From positions 2,604,001 through 2,668,000 of the forward strand of contig NZ_CP097384.1 of NCBI RefSeq assembly GCF_024584705.1: DNA of 64,000 bases, read 5' to 3'. Position numbers and translations under genes: made by a program. Below the pieces are notes generated by a model. That model was not told the DNA's origin. It ran no database searches and was given only the letters and a program-made list of their open reading frames with translations. Numbering within the stretch: position 1 is the first letter of the stretch; every line of letters starts with the position of its first letter. Shown here one piece after another: positions 19,801 through 29,100 of this stretch. Source of the stretch: Blastopirellula sp. J2-11. Lineage in GTDB: Bacteria > Planctomycetota > Planctomycetia > Pirellulales > Pirellulaceae.

Positions 19801-22641
19801 GTCGGTCGCCGTGATCGCTGTTCCGAGAACGACCACCGTTCCTGGACTGGTATTTTCATCAATTTGACCGCTGTAGGAGTCCTCGCCAAACTCAGGCGCT
19901 TCGTTGATGTCGGCGATGTTGATCGTCACGGTCGCGGTATGGCTTTTGACAGGGGCGCCTGCGTCCTCAACCATCACTTCCAGAGAAATCGTCGGCTCGG
20001 TTTCGTAGTCGAATTGAGAGTCGGCGACGATCGAGATTTCGCCGGTGGCGCTGTCGATCGCAAAGCGCGAATCGAGGGTTCCGGTGAAGCTGTAAGTCAG
20101 CGTCGCATTCTCGGGATTGGTCGCAGTCGGCGTGTCATCCGCAGCATCGGGATCCGTTGCGGTGACCGAACCGACAACGCCGGAGGTCTTGTCTTCATCG
20201 AATCCAAAGACGAACGGATCGTTGTCGAAGACGGGGTCTTCGTTGACGTCCGCGACGCTCACCGTGACGGTCGTCATTGTAGACTTGGTTCCGTCCGATA
20301 CGGTAACCGTCAATTCATACGACTTGGTCGTTTCAAAGTCGAATGTCGATCCGGTGTTGATTCCAATCGCGCCAGTCGCCGAATTGATGGTGAACAGCGA
20401 AGCCGATGCGCCCGAGAGCGAATAGATCAAAGATTGAGTCTGATTGGCGTCATCCACTTCTGGATCGGTTACGCTGCCTGCGAGGGGAGCAACCGGCGTG
20501 AACGCATCGGTGTCATCTTCATTGATCGAGAAGCTAAATGGTCCGTCGGCGATTACCGGCGTCTCATTGAGCGGATTGAGGTCCACCGAGAAGGATTGAA
20601 CTTCAGAAGTCAGACCAGCGCCGCCATGTCCATCCCCGAGATTGTCCATTGTCTGGACATCAAATGTTACCTTGCGAATGCCTAGTTCGTAGTCCAGTTC
20701 ACCATCGGGATCAGAGATGGTCACCGTGGCGCCGGTAGGCGTGTTTTCGACAACAATAACAACGTTATTCAGCGTGACCGGATCGTCGTTGAGATCCCGC
20801 GCTTGGACATTGAAGGCAGAATAGGAGAGGGTCTCGTCCATATCAGCGCTGGACGGCTCCAGAACGATCTTCTGATCGAGAACCGTGCCGGAGTTCATAT
20901 TTTCGGACGTCGTTTCAAACAAGTTTGTGACGCCGTCCAGGCTCGTTCCATCAATCTCCGGCGTATGATTGCTAACGACCGTGATCGTCTTGGAGTTGGT
21001 GTTGCCGGCGAGGTCGGTGACCATTGCGGTAATGGAGTTGTTGCCCAGCGTCAACGAAACGTCATCAAAGGTGACGACTCCATCCAGATCACTATCGGTC
21101 ACGTCGACTCCGCCGATTGAGACGGTAGCTCCTGCTTCAATAGTGATCGAGAAGTCCGCGTTGTCTTCCTCGGTACGGAAATCTGCGGCGCCTACGTCGT
21201 CCGATTTGTTGGTCAGCGTGAAGATCGGCTCGGCGGTCGTGCGATCGATGGTGATGGCCAACTCGCCGCTCGTCACGCTAGGATTGCCTGCCGCATCGTA
21301 GCTTTTCGCGGTAATTTTATAGAGGTCGTCCGCTGAGAACGTGTCTGACAGCGTGAAGGTGACCTTGCCTGAATTGGTTGAATCGTAGAGCGTGCCGACT
21401 GACGCGCCATCGACAAACAATTCGACAACGGAGCCAGCTTCCGTCGTCACTTCAATGCTGAGCGACGACGCGTTCGTCAAATTATCGGTATCCGAATCGC
21501 CGCTGTCGCTGATGCTCAGCAGATCAGGAGTTGGCGCTCCAGGAAGGGTCGTATCAAATTGGAAGGTAAATTCGATCGGGTCGCCGTAGGTGTTGCCCAG
21601 GTCATCGACGGCGTTAATTTTTAACGTATAAGCGGACCCGTCGGTGACGTCTTCCCCGAACAGCGTCTGCAGATCGTCAAGGCTGAGGCCAAAGGTGATA
21701 TTGCGAACATCAGCGGTGTTCGATTCGGCGATAGTTTGGTTAAAGACATTCACTGAATCATCGGAGCCGGAGATGATAACCGACGTGATGTTGCTGAAGT
21801 CGGTTACCGTACCTTCAATGACCACTTCAGTGTTGGTGGCCGGGATCACATTCGTGATGCCATCGGTCATGCCGCCGGGGACGCCGTCGGCAGTCGAGTC
21901 ATTAACCAGCCCGACCGTAATCGAGGGCGGGTCGATGTCGCCGATCAGATCGAGCTGGACGCCGCTCGCCGATCGGTTGGTTGATACCCAATTGAGTTCG
22001 TTCGCTTCGACCCGGCCATTTTGATTCAGGTCAAATTCGTAGTCGTATTGCGATTGGTTAAAATCGATTCCCCAGACCGACTTGTAGTACATCGCGGTGT
22101 TCGCATTGCCGGTGCCGGCGCCTTGCATCTGAGCGGCGCTTGCCTTCATGTATTCAGCTTCGGTGATCGCTCCGTCACCGTTGGAGTCGCCGAACAGGAA
22201 GATTTCGGCCTGGAAATCACCACCGCCGCTACCGCCGACTTCGATCGTCAGCGTGGAGGTTCCCATCTGGAAGAAGACCAAGCTGTCGGTGGTGCCGTTG
22301 ACGTTGGCCATCGCGCCAACCAGCGGAATGGTCTGCGAAGGATTGTCCTTCACATGGATCAACGGAACGCCTGGATCAAAGTTGCCGCTGGTCCCTTTGA
22401 TCTTCAGACCGACCAGAACCGACGAGGGGCCAGAGAGATGGTCGAGCGTAATATCTCGGTGCGTCCCTTCTGCAATGGTGAGATCGGTCACCAAATCGAT
22501 GGTCGTTAACGCAAGCAGTTCGCGAAGCTCAAGTTGTTCGCTGGCCAACTTTCGTTGTCCCAGGCGACGACGAGCTCGTCCATGTTTGCGAAGCTTGCGA
22601 TTATTTTCACGAGTCCAATCTGTGTTTTTCATGCTATGCAC
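13876..22641 (-). CDS. giant LEPR-XLL surface protein with cadherin-like repeats, cohesin-like and dockerin domains, and a metzincin-like end
   Basis: The 2921-residue protein begins with a K/R-rich stretch and the LEPR-XLL-type motif EQLELRELLA (35-44), with no hydrophobic signal helix. Then come EF-hand-like loops (DSNGDGAITEAE, DLNQNGRVEANE), Ig-like modules (about 230-690), at least eight cadherin-like repeats with NEAP/NEDP junctions (about 690-1720), cohesin-like domains (for example SEWDGFWVEIW), a dockerin (about 2512-2578), and an HELGHLYGF metallopeptidase-like motif (about 2693) lacking the usual third histidine. The tail is very acidic (SIDDLFAEWDEIEMA). Probably a calcium-binding adhesin or matrix protein at the cell surface. 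An ATG three codons in (22632) is an alternative start. It ends at the shared terminator. Confidence 0.9.
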   Translation of the reverse strand: MHSMKNTDWTRENNRKLRKHGRARRRLGQRKLASEQLELRELLALTTIDLVTDLTIAEGTHRDITLDHLSGPSSVLVGLKIKGTSGNFDPGVPLIHVKDNPSQTIPLVGAMANVNGTTDSLVFFQMGTSTLTIEVGGSGGGDFQAEIFLFGDSNGDGAITEAEYMKASAAQMQGAGTGNANTAMYYKSVWGIDFNQSQYDYEFDLNQNGRVEANELNWVSTNRSASGVQLDLIGDIDPPSITVGLVNDSTADGVPGGMTDGITNVIPATNTEVVIEGTVTDFSNITSVIISGSDDSVNVFNQTIAESNTADVRNITFGLSLDDLQTLFGEDVTDGSAYTLKINAVDDLGNTYGDPIEFTFQFDTTLPGAPTPDLLSISDSGDSDTDNLTNASSLSIEVTTEAGSVVELFVDGASVGTLYDSTNSGKVTFTLSDTFSADDLYKITAKSYDAAGNPSVTSGELAITIDRTTAEPIFTLTNKSDDVGAADFRTEEDNADFSITIEAGATVSIGGVDVTDSDLDGVVTFDDVSLTLGNNSITAMVTDLAGNTNSKTITVVSNHTPEIDGTSLDGVTNLFETTSENMNSGTVLDQKIVLEPSSADMDETLSYSAFNVQARDLNDDPVTLNNVVIVVENTPTGATVTISDPDGELDYELGIRKVTFDVQTMDNLGDGHGGAGLTSEVQSFSVDLNPLNETPVIADGPFSFSINEDDTDAFTPVAPLAGSVTDPEVDDANQTQSLIYSLSGASASLFTINSATGAIGINTGSTFDFETTKSYELTVTVSDGTKSTMTTVTVSVADVNEDPVFDNDPFVFGFDEDKTSGVVGSVTATDPDAADDTPTATNPENATLTYSFTGTLDSRFAIDSATGEISIVADSQFDYETEPTISLEVMVEDAGAPVKSHTATVTINIADINEAPEFGEDSYSGQIDENTSPGTVVVLGTAITATDEDTPAQTLTYSFATDGDGGGKFAIDPTTGAISLAAGQTLDHETTPSYMLEVVVTDNGSPAESSSVMVEVTVNNVNEAPVLNETIYTISELSLMVGDPDIGIVVDYTDVDMGDVVTFTSNGAGTGDGVFELQADGSITFIGDTLPDPDTFEDYTLQIKGTDIEGLSFEETITIRVTANLPPTVDEDTFSVPENLANDEVAFTLTFSDAEMDGIQSAVLQSDAGGAFKLGALSGNSIDVIVNDTTQLDFETNTPLTFTIRVTDNVGSFEDYEITVNLTDQNDAPDFVDSTTFNLDEFVAKIPPTASTPAENAVVLDLVTAFSDQDGDTLTYNVVDATGAFGLDMSGKNLIIVDPSLLDTDAVDAVTEYTVTVEASDGMGGMASQDITITIDPVNELPLPLDEMDEPIAADGGGVVHLGNITLSFADLEALNDGEAVPGLENIYSILNFGPEGALSDPEGDTLEFLQLTGSAEFTIAANGDITITDTDFLNSLGDEEVFTLSFSYTDNNAESLTSADLGATSIEFTITIVKNADPVISDVSETDVEIAENSDPDSPTIPVLTFNVIDPDDGDMITSVTASAPGIADGIFKVVNVSGSQYQLVVDSSANLDYEAIYNSVIASDTFTVTITANDSKGGSSSTTVDVTVTDVNEAPTMEEDEFHLTIPENSVGGTEAIGQVIATDPDAADAGNMEPTNGADFASLVYTLSGGDSDKFNIDSNGVITVKDDVELDFENDSKNSFQFNVQVSDLNGEMGALLSGVSTVYITVTDANDDPEWTGEAAVDLIVDESQLLPEQNVTIMIPNGGDTIERDGYELRFALSEIVDSMGNPIFTDADPGDSLELVIDSFPAYANNDSFYSYSIDGDELVVRILHYLPSQSRAPKTLTIHVMDDSGAVSQTADLTLRFKVENIIDVQIRAVKELSDMDGTGENENVTKEMLQESDASLLLASADIDSTFYYEIWISTNYGVNDAAPGRVYFDGASLINLNLQFNEDYLDVLTNTYQQIDGTFVTGFGPSFTSQGSTGYAVGLFGFLTDLSREAEDDELPTVTGNGAFLFPEVASGDYLRFASIGFKLNNPLPMENFNGELISLYYGDTVATGVEGNGELKFLLDPTGFTGDGSPVILEDTEISQNSVVNYNQISDASTQMEVITDFLVFELNNSTIGLNLADSNISNAAMFALQGVDSNTASLSGNLYVQVLSADDMGAQFRIVAADILVSSPNSYLPGTPAEDNPTDAALGNFGLNAFDTDIAIREISFVLSEPITLDITGDIYDTNNLSVFDTSDLDLVLSSGTVETVADGKIPGTHTTSDDQLIPLTGADLDPHGAESGSVSATNVGSDSDFSNDDITITFSLDRMLANQTFTDGGLDSLVLQLFADMTITASHNNSPALMGTVSANGGQPLEAGSGVFLSVVDAPTALDASGQIAALPVSETWLSEWDGFWVEIWANTADAAGIQAGAVDLKYNTDLFTATRIEYASKFDQNRSGMINDHAGQITNVGSGTVSSDLGKDGFVLLGRVQFQSLAGDGLSVEDGLQFGPAELGLEITRGELELSEVGLVRASTDANPNIDVWAVPYDLDDDGVISMIDLSQFIRRIGTSSIAVEDAISAATDFNNDGYTSLVDLSDLIRNLGISKANASSIKYPSSFTQLWVGAGLVTNGPDTIESIFTAANNAWAEALGLDKPLDVRLEVTNLGGAQLGEAKLVGLNTEGLPVRGVLTIDDDGAGFGWSTDLENGPGGDQYDLYTVMLHELGHLYGFMPQYSAFGEHVTDFEGTTLFVGDMYAVELDSRGEHLDVDTYASDVMSPYLAPGIRKEISALDTQMILTAYSSADSSTTIASHGAALTEQSAVEQPVNIVSPVSETSTVDVNVIPTATSFVLGDNVANLADVSGRTGVPVVMPETTRRTLEQSGIAFKTLSNYSAAEFDNVSEAMTEVETYFDDSTLIESTISDIDSDADDSNDGDSIDDLFAEWDEIEMA

Positions 22642-23171
22642 CGACCACCCAACTTCAGGGGGAATGTAGGAGTTTGGGGGGTTAAGGAGAGAATGGAAGA
22701 ACGAGGGAGTTTGGAGAGTTGGAACGAATCTAACCGTCGGGAAAAAATCCTGGGTTAGAGAGGGGGTATCGCTCCTCGGAGTTCCATTTAAATCAGCCGG
22801 TTTGGTGATTTCAACGAGAATGCTGGCATCTCACCAATCTTGTTCCCCTTCCTCACCCTCTCAGTCTTCCTGTTGTGCCAGATGTAGAGGATAGGAGATG
22901 CGAATCACTCGGCGCGGGAAGCATGCATCAATGAATGGCGATGTGTTTGGTGTAAAGATATTCCGATTAGCGATTCTATGCGGCCACTGTTGCAATAATC
23001 CCTTTGGTACCAATCATTTCGATCAAACTTTAGAAGGGGATTATTCCGATTGAACTACTGCCTACCGCACCCATTTGTGTGGCGTCCTCTCGTTGTTGTG
23101 CTACCAATCGCGACGAAGACGCTCCGTGTAACCCACGGGGAGGAGCGAGTTTTTGGTCCAAGGAGTGCAGG
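22642..23171. other. divergent promoter region between giant gene and BBP2 barrel
   Basis: This 530-bp gap separates the minus-strand giant gene from the plus-strand barrel gene. No coding frame here is convincing. It should hold both promoters. The plus-strand barrel has a clear AAGGAG 7 nt before its ATG. I could not assign -35/-10 boxes with confidence. Confidence 0.4.
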
Positions 23172-24542
23172 ATGCCGCACTACCCAATATGGCGATTTTT
23201 CATGCTGGCCGGCGCGTTAACGTTTGGAACTGCGTGTTATGCGCAAGACCTCGACGTTGAACCGGTCGTTTTGAGCCCCTCTTTTGAGGTGTCGCCGGTT
23301 GCGTTTGAAGACGTAGAAATCCAGCCGATCTCGTTATCCGACTCGTCCACCCAGGCCGAGGTCTATTGTGACCCGTGCTGCAACTATGACGTCGGGTCTT
23401 GCCGCGATTGCTGCGCAGGGGGCGGTCTAGCTGGCGGCGGCTGGTTTTATGACGGTTGGATTTCGCAGGGCTATACCGCCAACTTTGATCATCCGGCGAA
23501 CAATTTCAATACGCCGATGACTTTCAACGATCGTGCTGATGAATACCAGATGAACCAGCTTTATCTGGCCATGGGTAAGAAAGTGGAAGAGGAGAGTTGC
23601 TGGTCGTTGGGAGGACGTGTCGACCTGCTGTATGGTTCCGACTATTTCTTCACGATGGCTCGAGGTCTCGAAACGCGTCAAGACGGCACGCGGCACTGGA
23701 ACGGCGACGGTCCGCGAGCCGCTGGCGAAGCTGCGTTGTATGGCCTGGCGCTGCCGCAGATGTATGGGGAAGTCTATGCTCCGATCGGCAATGGTCTCAA
23801 AGTGAAGTTCGGTCACTTTTACACGATCATCGGATACGAGTCGGTGATGGCGCCTCAGAACTTCTTTTACTCTCACGCTTACACGATGCAATATGGCGAG
23901 CCGTTTACCCATACCGGCGTTCTGGCGAGCTACACCGCTGGCGACCATCTCACGCTGCATGGCGGCGTGACGAATGGCTGGGATAACTTCGACAATCCCA
24001 ACGGTCAGCTGTCGGCGTTGATGGGCTTTCAGTACGCGAATGACATCTCCTCACTCTCTTATTCGTTTATCAACGGAAAAGAGGATATCGATGGCCTGAA
24101 CAACCGATTCCTCCAATCTCTGGTCTATACCCGCAAGCTGGGGAGTCGATGGACGTATGTCTTCCAGAGTGACTTTGGTTTGGAAGAGAACGGCAAGCTG
24201 GATGCGAACTTTGAGTCGGACACCGCGTTCTGGTACGGAGTCAATCAGTATCTGTTTTTGAAGTACACCGAAACGGTCGACTTGGGCGTGCGGCTCGAAT
24301 GGTTCCGCGACGAGGACAACGCACGGGTCATCGCGGTGCCGATCGAAGCGTTTTCAACGGGAGGCAACTACTACGAGGTGTCGCTCGGCGCCAACTGGCG
24401 GCCTTACGACTTTGTCAATGTTCGACCGGAGCTGCGTTACGATTCGTCGAATGTTAATCTGCTGGGCGCCCAGGGCCCGTACAATGACTTTATGGACAAG
24501 CAGATGTGGACAGCTTCGTTTGACGTGATTTTCAAGTTCTAG
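23172..24542 (+). CDS. outer-membrane beta-barrel protein, BBP2 (OmpL-like) type, copy 1
   Basis: The 456-residue protein has a signal peptide (MPHYPIWRFFMLAGALTFGTACYAQ), a Cys-rich spacer (CDPCCNYDVGSCRDCC, about 67-82), then a barrel domain with alternating aromatic strands such as FNDRADEYQMNQLYLAMGKK, VKFGHFYTIIGYESVMAPQNFFYSH and a C-terminal WTASFDVIFKF strand ending in phenylalanine. This matches the planctomycete putative beta-barrel porin-2 family. It should sit in the outer membrane, perhaps as a channel. An AAGGAG Shine-Dalgarno lies just before the ATG at 23172, which decides the start over an open frame 31 codons longer. Followed by a close paralogue. Confidence 0.88.
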   Translation: MPHYPIWRFFMLAGALTFGTACYAQDLDVEPVVLSPSFEVSPVAFEDVEIQPISLSDSSTQAEVYCDPCCNYDVGSCRDCCAGGGLAGGGWFYDGWISQGYTANFDHPANNFNTPMTFNDRADEYQMNQLYLAMGKKVEEESCWSLGGRVDLLYGSDYFFTMARGLETRQDGTRHWNGDGPRAAGEAALYGLALPQMYGEVYAPIGNGLKVKFGHFYTIIGYESVMAPQNFFYSHAYTMQYGEPFTHTGVLASYTAGDHLTLHGGVTNGWDNFDNPNGQLSALMGFQYANDISSLSYSFINGKEDIDGLNNRFLQSLVYTRKLGSRWTYVFQSDFGLEENGKLDANFESDTAFWYGVNQYLFLKYTETVDLGVRLEWFRDEDNARVIAVPIEAFSTGGNYYEVSLGANWRPYDFVNVRPELRYDSSNVNLLGAQGPYNDFMDKQMWTASFDVIFKF

Positions 24543-24721
24543 AAGACTCCGGGCGCCATCACTGCTGTCATGGGGCCCCCATAAAATCGCTGTAACCGTT
24601 AGAATCGACTGAAGCGACTTCGGCCGAAGGGTCGATAGGTTGACTGTGGCGGCAAAGTTTACGCGCGAATCTAAACTTTGCCGAGTTGACAGTCTTCCCC
24701 CTGGACTTCAGGCGATTCAAC

Positions 24722-26128
24722 ATGTCGCGTTACTTATTTTGCGTTGCTCTCTTGTTTGCTTGTGCTCCGCACATTGCCTTGGGACAGCAGTCGCTATTTT
24801 CTTCGGATCGAGTTTATCAACCTTCGCGCGGTCCCTCGGATTCCTCGTCAGCGCTGGTCGTTGCGCCAGCCGAAGCTTCGTACGTCAAGGCGGAAATGGC
24901 TTCGCCCGATGGCTACGAGTACGAAGTAGACGCTTATCAACCTGCTTGCGGCACGGCTTGCGGCGGCTGCGACACGTGTTGTCCGCAGTTATGTTTTGAT
25001 CGCTTCTTTATTGATGGTTGGCTCGATCAGGGCTTTACTGGCAATCCGAATGCGAGCAGCTCGAATGGTCCGGTTGGCCAAAATGGCCCGTTGATCTTCA
25101 ACGACCAAGCCAACGAATACATGATGAACCAGCTTTACGTCTCGATGGGGCGAGCGCTCGATCCGGCGAGCTGTTGTTGGGACATCGGCGGGAAGATCGA
25201 TCTGCTGTACGGCACTGACTATTACTTCATTCAGGCGAACGGGCTCGAGACCTACTCGGACGGAAGCCAGAAATGGAATAGCAATAAAGGACCACGCAAT
25301 GCGGGAACCGCTGGTCTCTATGGACTTGCGATGCCGCAGGCCTATGTCGAAGTGCAGGCGCCGATCGCTGGCGGCGTTCGCGTAAAGATGGGGCACTTCT
25401 ACTCGATACTGGGCTACGAGTCGGTCAAGGCTCCGGAGAACTTTTTCTACTCGCACACTTATATCATGCAATATGGCGAGCCGTTCACCACGACCGGCGT
25501 ACTCGCTAGTTGGGATAGCTCTTGTTGCATGACCTGGACCGCAGGCGTAACGCGCGGCTGGAACACTTGGGAACAAGACAACGGCAGCACAGGCTTTATG
25601 GGAGGCTTTAACTGGACCTCGCCCGATCAAGCGACGAAGCTACGACTCGGCGTCATGTCGGGCCCTGAGGATCCGACCGCCGACAACAACCGAACGGTTT
25701 TGGACATCGTGCTGCAACAACGGCTAACATGCCGCTGGACTTACGTCATGGATGTGAACTATGGAACCGAAGACAATGTTCGCGTAACCGATGCGAGCAC
25801 GCTTGACAGCGCCTCGTGGTACGGCATCGCCAACTATCTCTACTACGAAGTCAATCCCTGTTTGGACTTGGGGCTACGCTTTGAATGGTTTGACGATCGC
25901 GACAATGCTCGGGTCTTCGCCTTGCCGAATGACAACATCACGACGGGCGGATCGTATTATGACCTAACGCTAGGAGCCAACTATCATCCCAATGATTGGC
26001 TGATCGCGCGGCCAGAACTACGCTGGGACTGGTCTGATTTGGAAGCGCCTGGAATTAACGGCGCTTTTGAAGACGGGAACTCGAAAGAGCAGTTTACGCT
26101 GGGCTTTGACGTGATCATGGTCTTCTAG
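24722..26128 (+). CDS. outer-membrane beta-barrel protein, BBP2 (OmpL-like) type, copy 2
   Basis: The 468-residue protein is a tandem paralogue of the preceding gene. It has signal peptide MSRYLFCVALLFACAPHIALGQ, a Cys-rich spacer (CGTACGGCDTCCPQLC), and the same barrel landmarks: FNDQANEYMMNQLYVSMGR, VKMGHFYSILGYESVKAPENFFYSH, YIMQYGEPFTTTGVLASW and a C-terminal phenylalanine-terminated strand FTLGFDVIMVF. The two spacers differ in sequence while the barrels stay close, which suggests duplication followed by divergence. Start chosen at the ATG opening the signal peptide. The gap to copy 1 is 179 bp without a clear terminator, so co-transcription is possible. It converges with the thioredoxin-cyclophilin giant 36 bp away. 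Confidence 0.88.
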   Translation: MSRYLFCVALLFACAPHIALGQQSLFSSDRVYQPSRGPSDSSSALVVAPAEASYVKAEMASPDGYEYEVDAYQPACGTACGGCDTCCPQLCFDRFFIDGWLDQGFTGNPNASSSNGPVGQNGPLIFNDQANEYMMNQLYVSMGRALDPASCCWDIGGKIDLLYGTDYYFIQANGLETYSDGSQKWNSNKGPRNAGTAGLYGLAMPQAYVEVQAPIAGGVRVKMGHFYSILGYESVKAPENFFYSHTYIMQYGEPFTTTGVLASWDSSCCMTWTAGVTRGWNTWEQDNGSTGFMGGFNWTSPDQATKLRLGVMSGPEDPTADNNRTVLDIVLQQRLTCRWTYVMDVNYGTEDNVRVTDASTLDSASWYGIANYLYYEVNPCLDLGLRFEWFDDRDNARVFALPNDNITTGGSYYDLTLGANYHPNDWLIARPELRWDWSDLEAPGINGAFEDGNSKEQFTLGFDVIMVF

Positions 26129-26164
26129 CGGTCGCCGCGAGAACCAAGCGATCTGGGCGTCGTG

Positions 26165-29100
26165 CTATGCGTCTTCGTCAGCCAACGCTTGATCGACCAA
26201 AGCGGGATTAAGGAGTTGGAAGATCGGCAGATCTTCAGGAGCGAACAAAAATCGCTTGCTGGTGTAGAGATAATCCGTGAAGAGGTCGTCTTCGGTCTCG
26301 TCCTGATGCGAGATCAGCTCGTGCAAGATCACGGTCAGCAGATCGATCTTGCCGTCCGCGTCGCTTTCCGCCAACGCATTCCAAGAGTTAACGCCGCTTG
26401 AACTGAATTCTTCATTCTGCGCCGGGGTGCTATCGACAAACCAGCCATACCCGGCGGCGTCGATATCTAGGTATAGGATTCCGTTATTGCGGTAGCTAAG
26501 TTGGGAGCCGGGCAAATCGACGATTTGGAAATTTGTCGTTATGACAAAGTTGAAGACTCCTAACTGACTGTAGGCGTCGGCGATCTTCGCGGCTGCAGCG
26601 TCTAGCACCGGCTGAACAACTTCCGGCGTAAGCGACGTCACATCGTCGGCCGGCGGAGAGATTCCGACAGACAGCGGAGTTTGCGACAGTGCGTTGGACA
26701 GATAGTTGAAGTCGTAAGCGATGAAATGCCCGGGTGCGGCGTCGCTGACGTTGGATCGCGTTTCGCCGATTTCGCGGATGAGCAACGACAAGTCGTAGGT
26801 ATTCACGGCGCCGTTGAGATCAAAGTCGCCTATCGACGCAACCGCCGAAGTGTTTCCAAGGTAGTTGTCACGGAAAACGAAAACGTCGGACAGGTCAATT
26901 TTGCCGTCATCGTTCAGATCATAGATGACAGGCAAAATCTTGGTTGTCGGCAAGGCGGTGACTTGGGCGTCGAGCATTTCGGTGTCGGCCGCTTGAATTT
27001 GAGCGTCGCGTACCGAAAAGAAAGCGTCGAAAGGAATGCCGTCGCTGTCAACTGACAAGCCGCCGTCGGCAGACGGCTGGAAGCGAATTCGGGCCAACAA
27101 GACGCGCTGGCCAGAGCCGAGACCCGCGGTCGTCGCAACCGCTTCCAATCCGGTGATCTCTCCTGTTTCGCCGTTGATCGTGGGAGTGCTGTTGAATTGA
27201 AACCCTGCGCCAGGCTCAATCGTCGTCGCGTCAAAAAGCCCGGGAACAAAATGCATGCCAAGGGCCGCGGTGCTGATTCCTTGCGTCGAAATTCGATCGC
27301 TGTTGACCCAGACTTCCACCCAGAAGGAGTCCCATTCGTTGAGGTAGGGATCACTAATCGGCGGCGGGGCTAGGTCTTCCGTTTTCTCACGCGAGACGGT
27401 AACGCCAAAGTCTTGAATATCGACAATCGATACCGACACCGTACCGGTCACGACCGAGGTTCCGTTGGTGACCGTATACGTGAACGTATCGAGGCCAGAG
27501 TAGCCAGCGGCCGGTATGTATCGGATTTTCCCGTCTTGAATGGCGATCGCTGCGCCGACAGAGGAAACGCCGACCGAGGTGATCGACATTCCCATATTGC
27601 TGGTCAAAAATTTGTTCAAACGATCGTTGTTGAGCACGTCGAAGATCGCGATGCTGTCGACATCAATCTGGTACGCGTCATCTCCGGCGACGGCGAGCGT
27701 GTTGGGTGAAACATTGATCGTTAACGAGGCGAAATTTCCAGCGGCGCCGTAGATATTGCTGATTTTGTAGTCCACCGTGAATGACCCGGAGTAGCCGACC
27801 GGAGCGGTGTAGGTGATCACGCCGTCCTGAACGCCCAGTTGAATACCGTCGGGGACCGAGAGAATCTCAAGCGTATTCAGGTCAAATGCAGGAGCCGACG
27901 CGTTATCGTTCGCCAGTGGAGTAATGCTGTTGACCGATCCCGCGATCGTATCAAAGGTGTCATTCACCAAGATCGGCGCGGCCGAAGCCGAGATGTTGAT
28001 GACTTGAAAGTCATAATTCAAGGAACTAGTGCTGAGGAAATCGTAGGCGGCGACGATCACCTGGCCTTGGCCGCGAAAGCTGGAAGGAGCTTGAATCGTG
28101 AGCACGCCGGTGCTGTTGTCGACCGAGTAGATCAAGCCGTTTGCATTGGTCGTTTGGATCGACACTGGCACCGAGGACAAGCCGGCCTTGTCAAGGAATC
28201 TAACCGTGTCGCCGTTGGCGTCGTATCCAATCAGTTGATAAGTAAGCACGCTGCCTGGATGAACGATCAGATCCGGAATGTCCCCTAAATAGGCGACCTT
28301 ATTCGCCGAGGTGGGGAAATAGGCGACGTTAACTTGTCGGCTGAACGTTCGTCCGCTCGCGTCGGTAGCCGTAATGGTAAGCGTGTCGTTGCCGGTGATG
28401 CCTGCGATGAAGGTGTTTAATTTCACCAACGCATTTTCGTGGTCTTGGAAGACCTCGACTTTCTCAATAATGACATCCGAGGTTGGATAATCACCGCTGT
28501 TGGTCGGAACCTCGCTGATCGCCTCGCGTACGGCGTCTCCCTCGGTCAAATATCCAAAGATCGTGTATTTGAAATCGAGCGATTCGCGTTGCGAGCCTTC
28601 GGTAATGAAGAACTGCGAAGAGTTCGTATCGTCATACGACTTGGCCATGCCCAGTACGCCGCTGCGATTGTAGCGCAAATCAAAATCGTACTGGTCATCG
28701 AAGTAGGGAATCGTAGGATCGCCGGCGCCGGTTCCTAGCGGATCGCCCCCTTGGATCACGAAATTGTCTTTGACGCGATGAAACTTCAAGCCGTCATAGA
28801 TCCCGGCCTGAGCGAGCGCGATGATTTGATCGGTCGCCAAGTTGGCGTAGTCTTCCAGCAGTTGGAATTCCATGACGCCAAAGTTTTTGACCGTGATCCG
28901 CAAACTGCGGGTCTGTTGTCGGACTTCTGTTAACACGGTGCCGGAGCTGCTGGTCACGGTGTAGGTCAGCGCCTCGCCGGTTGGCGAATAGCCGTCGAGA
29001 GTCAGAAACAACGGTTCGCCGGCATAGAGCGTGATGGGAGCAATTTCAGCGATGTACGGCGTGGTCGACGTCGGTACTGTGACGCCGGTCAATTGAACCA

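Noticed and set aside
16800-21600. Periodic repeats as a possible CRISPR or DNA satellite
   Set aside because: Periodicity of about 300 bp is at protein level (cadherin-like units) and DNA identity between units is low.
13876-22641. Long open frames on the plus strand within this giant gene
   Set aside because: They are antisense to a continuous 2921-codon gene with clear domains and show no family motifs; they reflect codon bias.
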